Shown piece after piece: positions 1 through 4,964 of a stretch of DNA of 5,372 nucleotides. Source of the DNA: Bacillota bacterium. GTDB lineage: Bacteria > Bacillota > Bacilli > Bacillales > Cytobacillaceae. The translations under genes were made by a program, and so were the position numbers. A model generated the notes under the pieces. The model did no database searches, was not told the origin of the DNA, and saw only the letters and a program-made list of their open reading frames with translations. The stretch is from NCBI GenBank assembly GCA_023389895.1, contig JAEWDX010000108.1, positions 1-5,372 of the forward strand, read 5' to 3'. The first letter of the stretch is position 1. Each line of letters begins with the position of its first letter.

Positions 1-51
1 TAGGCACGCCGCCAGCGTTCGTCCTGAGCCAGGATCAAACTCTCCATTAAA
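1..51 (-). rRNA. rrs: 16S ribosomal RNA, 5' end only (gene runs off the left edge)
   Basis: Read on the minus strand, the first 51 bases contain GGAGAGTTTGATCCTGGCTC followed by the rest of the near-universal bacterial 16S start (AGGACGAACGCTGGCGGCGTGCCTA). The mature 5' end is placed near position 51 by comparison with the Bacillus start TTTATCGGAGAGTTTGATC; here it reads TTTAATGGAGAG. The exact mature end could be a few bases off because it is made by processing. Only the 5' edge of the operon lies in the window; 23S and 5S genes are presumed to follow outside it. The gene reads away from the sporulation genes. Confidence 0.97.
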
Positions 52-110
52 GAGTAAGATTAGCTCTTAAGTTTACTACTTGATTTAACGTTGACGTTTT
101 TTGTTCGTTC

Positions 111-125
111 AGTTTTCAAAGAACA
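111..125 (-). promoter_or_regulatory. boxA-type antitermination site in the rRNA leader
   Basis: The minus-strand leader carries TGTTCTTTGAAAACT about 60 bases upstream of the mature 16S end. This closely matches the boxA region of Bacillus rRNA leaders as I remember it (TGTTCTTTGAAAACT) and resembles E. coli boxA (TGCTCTTTAACA). In the established model, NusB and ribosomal protein S10 (NusE) bind boxA RNA and help RNA polymerase pass Rho-dependent and pausing signals in rRNA operons. The whole leader from 52 to about 191 (P2 transcript) or 276 (P1 transcript) is non-coding. It also contains a small hairpin AATTAC-GAA-GTAATT near 140-155. Confidence 0.75.
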
Positions 126-197
126 AGGTCGCTGATTTCAATTACTTCGTAATTTACATTTCAGCATTTCACTCTGTCGCTCAACAGCGACTTTATT

Positions 198-226
198 AAT
201 ATATCATCAATCGCTTCTATCGTCAA
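198..226 (-). promoter_or_regulatory. rRNA operon promoter P2 (sigma-A)
   Basis: On the minus strand, TTGACG (226-221) is followed by a 17-base spacer and TATATT (203-198), a near-consensus housekeeping promoter. The likely transcript start is the G at 191. A G start fits what is known of Bacillus rRNA promoters, whose activity follows the GTP pool. The transcript would begin GTCGCT-GTTG-AGCGAC, a perfect 6-bp hairpin (191-176). This is the promoter nearer to the 16S gene. Confidence 0.88.
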
Positions 227-283
227 CAACTTTTTTATTTATTTTAAGTTGTTTTTTTCAATACGTCATCAGCGACGTTTATT

Positions 284-312
284 AATATATCAACATAATA
301 AAACTATGTCAA
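284..312 (-). promoter_or_regulatory. rRNA operon promoter P1 (sigma-A), with AT-rich upstream region
   Basis: On the minus strand, TTGACA (312-307) is followed by a 17-base spacer and TATATT (289-284): a perfect -35 and a strong -10. The likely start is the G at 276, seven bases beyond the -10. The bases directly upstream (313-345) are AT-rich with A/T runs, as expected for an UP element contacted by the RNA polymerase alpha subunits. P1 and P2 are 86 bases apart and share a 21-22 base repeat covering -10 to +7 (291-270 and 205-185). Tandem promoters are typical of Bacillus rRNA operons. Confidence 0.9.
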
Positions 313-348
313 TATCTTTTTTAGAATTAATGAACTTTCTTGTTGCTC

Positions 349-561
349 CTAGCGAATGTCACGAGTATAACTTAGGCATTCATTTGGTGGAGCCACTCGT
401 TTAAATAAAGAAAATAAGATTTTATATCTTTCCTCCATTGATCTTTTTACAATATGATCAATCCGCCCATCCTTTAAATCAAATAAAATTTCATCCATTT
501 CTCTTTTTATTAAGTACTGCATTTCCTTAACTTCTCTTTCATTAATTAAAAATCCAAACAT
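349..561 (-). CDS. Small charged protein of unknown function (70 aa), next to the rRNA promoters
   Basis: I do not recognise a named family. The ATG at 561-559 is chosen because a strong ribosome binding site, AAAAGGGG, sits seven bases upstream; an in-frame ATG at 588 would add nine residues (MKKNKRGNK) but its codons overlap that binding site. The 70-residue product begins MFGFLINEREVKEMQYLIKR. It is rich in Glu, Lys and Arg, has no signal peptide or membrane segment, and looks mostly helical over residues 8-56, with a PP break near 58-59 and a single Cys at 62. The clean start signal and protein-like composition argue for a real gene. It reads in the same direction as the rRNA operon and stops 36 bases before the P1 -35 box, with no terminator visible between, so its transcript may run into the rRNA leader. 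It is divergent from pdaB, with 139 bases between their start codons. My impression is that similar short proteins occur at this place in other Bacillaceae, which I cannot check here. Confidence 0.72.
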   Translation of the reverse strand: MFGFLINEREVKEMQYLIKREMDEILFDLKDGRIDHIVKRSMEERYKILFSLFKRVAPPNECLSYTRDIR

Positions 562-636
562 TTTATTACCCCTTTTATTTTTCTTCATATTGTAGTATTT
601 TCCACTTAAAAAAGTTTTATGAATTTCTTATTTGAA

Positions 637-664
637 TCATTAATAAAAAAATACTGCATAAAAT
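637..664 (+). promoter_or_regulatory. Possible sigma-E promoter of pdaB
   Basis: CATAAAAT at 657-664 matches most of the sigma-E -10 consensus (CATACANT). A weak -35 candidate, TCATTAA at 637-643, lies 13 bases upstream and matches only the first part of the sigma-E -35 pattern. Transcription would start near 671, leaving a leader of about 30 bases before the pdaB start. B. subtilis pdaB is known as a sporulation gene under mother-cell sigma-E control, which is the main support. The -35 match is poor, so this is tentative. Confidence 0.35.
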
Positions 665-700
665 TAAGACAAGGAGTGTATTGGACGAGGTGAAGAAAAA

Positions 701-1453
701 ATGAATTTCTTTTTTATTTTAAATGGGAGATCAATCAAAAAGTTTGTCCTCATTGTTACTGCCGCACTTTTTTCAGCATGGATCTTGTATATCGGAAATA
801 TCGACCACTTGCCTGTCTTTTCTGCAAAGGAGAATTCTAAAGCGATCTACAAAGGAGAAAAGGATTTAGCTATTACCTTCAACATCGGATGGGGTGATGA
901 GAAAGCAGTACCTATTCTAGACATTTTAAAAAAGGAAAATATTAAAGCAGCTACTTTCTTTCTCGCTGGTTCATGGGCTGAAAGCCATCCTGATCTAGTG
1001 GAACGAATTGTAAAGGAAGGATATGAAATTGGGATACTCGGCTATGACTATGTCGATTATTCCGAGGTAGAAGAGGTGAAAGTTAGACAGGATATAGCAA
1101 AAGCGCAAATTGTCTTCAATAAGTTAAATGTTAAGAACATTAAGCTAGTACGGGCACCAACCGGGCATTTTGACCAAAAAACTTTAAAAATTGCCGATAG
1201 ACTTGGGCTTACAGTCGTTCATTGGAGTATTGACTCTAAAGATTGGACAAATCCAGGAGTTGAGGTTATTACAACAAATGTAGCTAAAGCAAAAAAAGGT
1301 GATATTGTTTTACTCCATGCATCTGATTCAGCGAAACAAACAGCAAATGCAATGCCAGCCATAATAAAAAATATAAAGAAAAGTGATTTGAAACTAGTCA
1401 CTGTTTCAGAAATGATAGCAAATGCTGAGGCAAAAACTTCTGAAATTAAATAA
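701..1453 (+). CDS. pdaB: PdaB-like polysaccharide deacetylase-family sporulation protein
   Basis: A 250-residue protein that I recognise as PdaB (B. subtilis YbaN, about 254 aa), required in B. subtilis for stable late spores and cortex maintenance. The ATG follows GAGGTGA at seven bases. Residues 12-32 form one hydrophobic segment after a basic start (GRSIKK), an uncleaved anchor or signal sequence, so the domain should lie outside the membrane. Residues about 55-240 are a NodB-homology domain. Its motif 1 is TFNIGWGDE (59-67) where active enzymes have TFDDG. Motif 2 is GILGYDYVDY (111-120), with neither of the two metal-binding His. Motif 3 is RAPTG (151-155), motif 4 is DSKDW (178-182), and motif 5 is an intact LLH (204-206). 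The metal site is therefore largely missing. As I recall, the B. anthracis orthologue BA0150 also lacks bound metal and was proposed not to be a working deacetylase, so this is probably a family trait. Family assignment is secure; catalytic activity is doubtful. pdaB converges on kbaA. Confidence 0.93.
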   Translation: MNFFFILNGRSIKKFVLIVTAALFSAWILYIGNIDHLPVFSAKENSKAIYKGEKDLAITFNIGWGDEKAVPILDILKKENIKAATFFLAGSWAESHPDLVERIVKEGYEIGILGYDYVDYSEVEEVKVRQDIAKAQIVFNKLNVKNIKLVRAPTGHFDQKTLKIADRLGLTVVHWSIDSKDWTNPGVEVITTNVAKAKKGDIVLLHASDSAKQTANAMPAIIKNIKKSDLKLVTVSEMIANAEAKTSEIK

Positions 1454-1469
1454 AACAGTGCTCCCACGA

Positions 1470-1499
1470 AACAAGCCGTCCTTAAGTGGACGGCTTGTT
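1470..1499. terminator. Hairpin between convergent pdaB and kbaA, probable bidirectional terminator
   Basis: AACAAGCCGTCC (1470-1481) and GGACGGCTTGTT (1488-1499) form a perfect 12-bp stem with a six-base loop. It lies 16 bases after the pdaB stop. On the minus strand it overlaps kbaA: the stop codon TAA (1484-1482) falls in the loop, and the upstream arm encodes the last residues. Following T tracts are weak on both sides (TTAACAATTTG on plus; TTCGTGGGAGCACTGTTTT on minus), so termination may be partial, or the stem may mainly block exonuclease or read-through from the opposite gene. Confidence 0.65.
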
Positions 1500-2126
1500 A
1501 ACAATTTGTTGCTGTTTTAATTTCCTCTGTTGTACAGAGTTTGCATTCAACCTTTGAAGAATAAGGAGCTGGTAGGCATTACATATAACTAATGGATAAA
1601 TCATTAAGTATAACCAGCTTTCTTCATTTACCCTTAAGGCAGGCATCCATTCGATCGTCGTGACAACAACCATAAAAAAGACGGCCGGAATAAATGCTTG
1701 CTTATTCGTTAATTTAGCCTTAATAATTGCGCTAACAAGCCCTACTATTAAAACAAAGCTTGCAATTAAAATATATGAGGTAAGGCTTTCTCCTTTTTCC
1801 GCAAATACTTTGTAGCGGAAATAGATTAGATCAAATAACACAAATAAAATCAATACAACTTGCACTGCATTCCACATTGATTTAAAAATGCCTAATCCAA
1901 AACGATGGATAGTTAGGTAAGCAAAAAAACCCATTTGGCTAATTAAACTAAAAATCAAACCTACACCAAAAAGCCAGAAAAGAACGGATAAAATTTGCAT
2001 CATTTCAACATTAATAAATAATGACTGATACTCTTCCCAGCGGATTAAAAACCCTACAATACCTGTTATGATACCGCCAACTAACAGAGTAGATAAAAAT
2101 AACTTTACCCAATTACGGCTAGTCAA
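1482..2126 (-). CDS. kbaA: KbaA, membrane activator of the KinB sporulation signalling pathway
   Basis: A 214-residue polytopic membrane protein that matches KbaA (B. subtilis, about 198 aa), which is needed for the sensor kinase KinB to feed phosphate into the Spo0F-Spo0B-Spo0A phosphorelay at the start of sporulation. About six hydrophobic segments are visible: 7-28, 43-72 (long), 84-106, 116-135, 144-160 and 172-191. A basic, Gln-rich tail follows (RKLKQQQ, 201-207). The start is a TTG at 2126-2124: the product begins MTSRNWVKLFLSTLLVGG, an in-frame ATG upstream is cut off by a stop codon, and GGGGGA lies about nine bases before the TTG. There is no kinase or other catalytic motif; the role comes from family knowledge and position between pdaB and gerD. 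Upstream, a TACAAT box on the minus strand (2169-2164) could be a sigma-A -10, but I see no good -35. The gene is divergent from gerD and convergent with pdaB, so it is probably transcribed alone. Confidence 0.9.
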   Translation of the reverse strand: MTSRNWVKLFLSTLLVGGIITGIVGFLIRWEEYQSLFINVEMMQILSVLFWLFGVGLIFSLISQMGFFAYLTIHRFGLGIFKSMWNAVQVVLILFVLFDLIYFRYKVFAEKGESLTSYILIASFVLIVGLVSAIIKAKLTNKQAFIPAVFFMVVVTTIEWMPALRVNEESWLYLMIYPLVICNAYQLLILQRLNANSVQQRKLKQQQIVNKPST

Positions 2127-2210
2127 TTTATTTTTCCCCCATAATCAAATTCATTTCCTTATGATTGTATCAAACCTATGTTTAAAAAATCTAGGTATTG
2201 TATTTAAAGT

Positions 2211-2240
2211 GCATAATAATTGCTCATATTCTTCATGATA
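2211..2240 (+). promoter_or_regulatory. sigma-G (forespore) promoter of gerD
   Basis: GCATA (2211-2215) is followed by an 18-base spacer and CATGATA (2234-2240). This fits the sigma-G pattern GNATR, 17-18 bases, CATNNTA, with correct spacing. Transcription would start near 2247, just before the ribosome binding site at 2261-2266. B. subtilis gerD is known to be transcribed in the forespore by sigma-G, which agrees. A second CATNNTA-like box (CATAATA, 2212-2218) overlaps but lacks a properly spaced -35. Confidence 0.7.
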
Positions 2241-2273
2241 AACCTAAAGGAAACTTCTGAAAGGAGCTTTATT

Positions 2274-2921
2274 ATGTTCAAAATTCCTCATTTGCTCCTA
2301 CCATTTTTGCTACTCTTTTTCCTTACTGGCTGTGGACAAAATGAACCAAGCAACAAAGTGGATTATGAGCAAACAAAGAAAATGGTTGTTGATATTCTCA
2401 AAACTGATGATGGAAAAAAAGCACTAAAGGAATTGATGACTGACGAGAAAATGAAAGAGACCCTTGTAATGGATCATGCCATTGTTGCAGATACAATTGA
2501 AAAAACGTTAACATCTGACAAAGGGATGGATTTCTGGAAAAAATCCTTTGAGGATCCGAAATTCGCTGAAAGCATTGCGAAAAGCATGAAAAAGGAAAAT
2601 AAACAGTTGTTAAAGGAACTGATGAAGGATCCTGAATATAAAGGCATGATGGTCGAAACTCTCCAAGATCCAGAATTGGAAAAAGAAGTAACGAAAATTT
2701 TGAAAAGTAAGAAGTATAAAGAACATTTACAAACTGTCATCACCGATACATTTGAGAGTCCTCTATTCAAGGCAAGGCTTCAAGACATTTTATTAAAAGC
2801 TGCCGAGGAAGTAAAAACAGGCGAAAATAACAGTGATAAACAAGGTCAAGGTAGCCCGCAAGGCGGTGGAGGACAAGGAGGACAAGGTGGCGAAGGGGGA
2901 AACAGTGGAGGAGGAGCTTAA
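2274..2921 (+). CDS. gerD: GerD spore germination lipoprotein
   Basis: GerD sits in the spore inner membrane and is needed to cluster nutrient germinant receptors into the germinosome and for fast nutrient germination. The ATG at 2274 follows AAAGGAG at seven bases; an in-frame start 54 bases upstream would lie within the sigma-G promoter and put a polar stretch before the signal peptide. The 215-residue product starts MFKIPHLLLPFLLLFFLTGC: a lipoprotein signal with lipobox LTGC, Cys20 being the lipidated residue. Residues 30-180 are almost all charged amphipathic helix. D/E/S-P-aromatic or aliphatic motifs recur (EDPKF 93-97, KDPEY 118-122, QDPEL 131-135, ESPLF 161-165), which fits the rope-like helical trimer known for the Geobacillus GerD core. 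The last 30 residues are Gly/Gln-rich and disordered (GGGGQGGQGGEGGNSGGGA). B. subtilis GerD is about 185 aa, so this copy is longer, mostly through that tail. It is divergent from kbaA and converges on salA. Confidence 0.94.
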   Translation: MFKIPHLLLPFLLLFFLTGCGQNEPSNKVDYEQTKKMVVDILKTDDGKKALKELMTDEKMKETLVMDHAIVADTIEKTLTSDKGMDFWKKSFEDPKFAESIAKSMKKENKQLLKELMKDPEYKGMMVETLQDPELEKEVTKILKSKKYKEHLQTVITDTFESPLFKARLQDILLKAAEEVKTGENNSDKQGQGSPQGGGGQGGQGGEGGNSGGGA

Positions 2922-2951
2922 TTAACCAATCGTAAGAAAAAGCGCTAAAAA

Positions 2952-2989
2952 AAGGGCTTCCCAATTTAATCATGATTGGGAGAGCCCTT
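2952..2989. terminator. Strong bidirectional terminator between gerD and salA
   Basis: AAGGGCTTCCCAAT (2952-2965) pairs with ATTGGGAGAGCCCTT (2975-2989), giving 14 bp with one bulged base (G2982) and a nine-base loop. On the minus strand the stem is followed at once by TTTTTTT (2953-2947), an ideal intrinsic terminator for salA. On the plus strand TTATCTATTTTAATTTTC follows, a usable though interrupted T tract for gerD. The hairpin begins 31 bases after the gerD stop and lies 8 bases beyond the salA stop, serving both convergent genes. Confidence 0.9.
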
Positions 2990-2996
2990 ATCTATT

Positions 2997-4055
2997 TTAA
3001 TTTTCTTCTAAACTGTTCATAATCTCTTTCGCAATATCATTATAAAGATTGCCTAGCTTATGATCTTCCTTGTACACAGAAGGGGCGAAATCACCTTCAT
3101 TCCAATCAGGTTGACCAAGCGGTAATTGACCTAATACTTTTGTCCGTAGCTCATCAGCCAATTTTTCTCCACCGCCCTGTCCGAATACATATTCCTTCTC
3201 ACCAGTTAACTTACTTTCGAAGTAAGACATATTTTCAATAACTCCGAGAATTTCATGATCCGTCTTCAACGCCATTGCCCCTGCACGAGCAGCAACAAAA
3301 GCAGCTGTTGGATGTGGAGTTGTTACAATAATTTCCTTACAAGTCGGAAGCATTGTATGAAGATCTAGGGCAACATCCCCAGTTCCAGGAGGCAAATCAA
3401 GTAATAAATAATCTAAATCGCCCCATTCTACTTCACCGAAAAAGCTATTCAGCATTTTTCCAAGCATTGGACCTCTCCAAATTATTGGCGCATTATCCTC
3501 CACGAAAAAGCCCATTGAAATAACTTTTACGCCAAAACGTTCGACAGGGATAATTTTTTCATCTTGTACGACAGGACGTGCTGTAATGCCCATCATATCA
3601 GGTACACTAAATCCATAAATATCCGCATCAATTAAGCCAACTTTTTTCCCTAATCGTGCTAAGGCAACAGCTAAGTTTACAGAAACCGTTGATTTTCCAA
3701 CTCCACCCTTGCCGCTCGCAATCGCAATAAAGGTCGTTTTGCTATCAGGAGAAAGTAAACCTTTGTCTTCCTCACCAACAGCTTGAAGATATTCTGCTAT
3801 AACGGATTCAGGTAGTTCACCGAAACGAATGCCCACTGTCGTTGCTCCCGCTTCTTTTAAAAGACTAACAATCTGCGTTTGAAGCTGAAGTTGCTCAGCT
3901 GTACCCGTTTTTGCCACGAGGACCTTGACGCTTACATGGTTTTTCTCCTCTTTAATCTTTATCTCTTCAATTGCATTAAGTTCCCCTAATGTTTTATGTA
4001 TAAACGGTTCCAATACCCCACTTAAGACATCCTGTATGTTTTGTTCCGTTAACAT
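2997..4055 (-). CDS. salA: SalA, Mrp/NBP35-type P-loop ATPase and regulator
   Basis: A 352-residue Mrp-family protein, the same length as I recall for B. subtilis SalA (YbaL). Residues 1-90 are an N-terminal MIP18/DUF59 domain. Residues 108-347 are the P-loop domain: deviant Walker A SGKGGVGKST (114-123), IDADIYGFSVP (142-152), IWRGPM (192-197), and Walker B/switch DLPPGTGD (220-227). After ENMSYF (274-279), where iron-sulfur carriers of the Mrp/ApbC type have a CxxC pair, this protein reads ESKLTGEKEYVFGQGGG with no cysteine. It is therefore unlikely to hold a cluster in that way. In B. subtilis SalA represses scoC and so raises exoprotease expression, and it is phosphorylated by PtkA on Tyr327 as I remember; Tyr328 (SVYKED) is the likely counterpart. 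The ATG is preceded by AGGTG at five bases. It lies 92 bases downstream of cwlD on the same strand, with its own probable promoter, and ends at a strong terminator. Mrp family is certain; the regulatory role is inferred from gene order and the missing cysteines. Confidence 0.92.
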   Translation of the reverse strand: MLTEQNIQDVLSGVLEPFIHKTLGELNAIEEIKIKEEKNHVSVKVLVAKTGTAEQLQLQTQIVSLLKEAGATTVGIRFGELPESVIAEYLQAVGEEDKGLLSPDSKTTFIAIASGKGGVGKSTVSVNLAVALARLGKKVGLIDADIYGFSVPDMMGITARPVVQDEKIIPVERFGVKVISMGFFVEDNAPIIWRGPMLGKMLNSFFGEVEWGDLDYLLLDLPPGTGDVALDLHTMLPTCKEIIVTTPHPTAAFVAARAGAMALKTDHEILGVIENMSYFESKLTGEKEYVFGQGGGEKLADELRTKVLGQLPLGQPDWNEGDFAPSVYKEDHKLGNLYNDIAKEIMNSLEEN

Positions 4056-4092
4056 AATGGCACCTACCTTTTTAAAGTCGTTTTCAAAATTA

Positions 4093-4101
4093 AGTATAGC
4101 A
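4093..4101 (-). promoter_or_regulatory. Probable extended -10 sigma-A promoter of salA
   Basis: In the cwlD-salA gap, the minus strand reads TGCTATACT (4101-4093), an extended -10 (TGN plus TATACT). No good -35 is present 17 bases upstream (ATAGTA), as extended -10 promoters allow. Transcription would begin near 4086, giving a leader of about 30 bases. This would let salA be expressed in growing cells while cwlD stays sporulation-specific. The -10 is the right half of a dyad, AGTATA (minus 4118-4113 area) and TATACT (4098-4093). Confidence 0.5.
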
Positions 4102-4147
4102 TATTGTTCTTATACTACTATTAATTGTATCACACCCTTAGTACCTT

Positions 4148-4870
4148 TTATTCCTCTTCAACTAATTCCTTTTCTTTCGAAAAATAACGTAATATTCCTG
4201 TATAAATAGAGGCAGCTACTTTTTCTTGATATTCTTCCTTTTTCAAGATTGCTCGCTCTTGTGGGTTGGATAAAAAGCCAATCTCTACTAATGAACCTGG
4301 GATTTTTGCATGCTTCAATATATATACTTCTTCATTTAATACCTTTGCTTTTCGTGTTGTATTTTCCAAATTTCGTCTCAACTCATCTTGAATAAATTTC
4401 GCCGCCCGTGCATTTTCATCTAAACGCGAGGCATAAAAGGTTTGCGCTCCACTCCATCTTGGAGATGGAATCGCATTTAGATGAATACTAACGAAAAATT
4501 CCGCACCTGATTTATTAATCATTTCTAATCTCTTCTTCAAATCCTCTACTTTTCTACGGCTATAGCCTCTTGTTCCATCTGGAGCTAAATCCCGATCATC
4601 TTCCCTTGTCATTAGGACAAGCGCACCTTGCTGCTGCAGGTAATCACGAACCTTCAATGTGACATCAAGAGCAATTTCCTTCTCTAGCGCTCCCTTGTCC
4701 CCAGCCCCTCCATCAGGTCCTCCATGCCCAGCATCCAGAAGAATCATCTTTCCCGTTAATGGCAAATTCCATGACTCCCAAGAATCATCTTCGGTAAAAT
4801 CATATTGTAAAATTAAAAATAAGACGATAAGACCAAGCGCAAATGCTCCGATTTTCAATTTTCTATTCAT
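4148..4870 (-). CDS. cwlD: CwlD, N-acetylmuramoyl-L-alanine amidase of spore cortex maturation
   Basis: A 240-residue Amidase_3-family zinc enzyme, matching CwlD (about 237 aa in B. subtilis). During sporulation CwlD removes the peptide from muramic acid; PdaA then deacetylates it so that muramic-delta-lactam forms, the mark read by cortex-lytic enzymes during germination. Residues 7-22 are one hydrophobic anchor or signal segment. The catalytic domain runs from about 41 to 231: zinc ligand His49 in LLDAGHGGPDGG, zinc ligand Glu63 in LEKEI, zinc ligand His130 in SIHLNAIP, and catalytic Glu196 in LVEIGFLSNP. All key residues are present. The ATG at 4870 (MNRKLK) is preferred because it aligns with the B. 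subtilis start as I remember it. GGAGG lies 13 bases before it, which is long; an in-frame TTG at 4882 is only one base beyond GGAGG, too close. It follows ybaK by 242 bases containing a probable terminator, so it likely has its own sporulation promoter, but I found no convincing sigma-E or sigma-G match. salA lies downstream on the same strand. Confidence 0.95.
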   Translation of the reverse strand: MNRKLKIGAFALGLIVLFLILQYDFTEDDSWESWNLPLTGKMILLDAGHGGPDGGAGDKGALEKEIALDVTLKVRDYLQQQGALVLMTREDDRDLAPDGTRGYSRRKVEDLKKRLEMINKSGAEFFVSIHLNAIPSPRWSGAQTFYASRLDENARAAKFIQDELRRNLENTTRKAKVLNEEVYILKHAKIPGSLVEIGFLSNPQERAILKKEEYQEKVAASIYTGILRYFSKEKELVEEE

Positions 4871-4964
4871 ATCGTTCGTCAATCCTCCCGCTCGTCTTTA
4901 CTATCACTTCATTCAGCAGGAATCCAACTTCTAGTAAGTAGTAAAATGAATATCTTCATATCAT

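Noticed and set aside
562..588. Upstream ATG for the small gene next to the rRNA promoters
   Set aside because: It has no clear ribosome binding site, and its codons overlap the AAAAGGGG that serves the ATG at 561.
1219..1467. Minus-strand open frame of 82 codons inside pdaB
   Set aside because: It lies entirely opposite the well-supported pdaB coding sequence and resembles no family; it is a shadow of pdaB codon use.
2164..2200. sigma-A promoter for kbaA using TACAAT on the minus strand
   Set aside because: The -10 is plausible, but the matching -35 position reads AGATTT; too weak to list as a feature.
2220..2273. Upstream extension of gerD by 18 codons
   Set aside because: It would overlap the sigma-G promoter and place polar residues before the lipoprotein signal peptide; the ATG at 2274 has a good ribosome binding site.
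2474..2973. Two minus-strand open frames (98 and 68 codons) across gerD and its terminator
   Set aside because: They are antisense to gerD, and one includes the gerD terminator hairpin. The compositions are explained by the complement of gerD, including its Gly-rich tail.
3925..4209. Plus-strand open frame of 94 codons spanning the salA-cwlD gap
   Set aside because: It is antisense to the ends of salA and cwlD and crosses the salA promoter.
4659..4934. Plus-strand open frame of 91 codons opposite the cwlD 5' end
   Set aside because: It lies opposite the conserved CwlD zinc-site region and shows no protein-like motif; a shadow frame.
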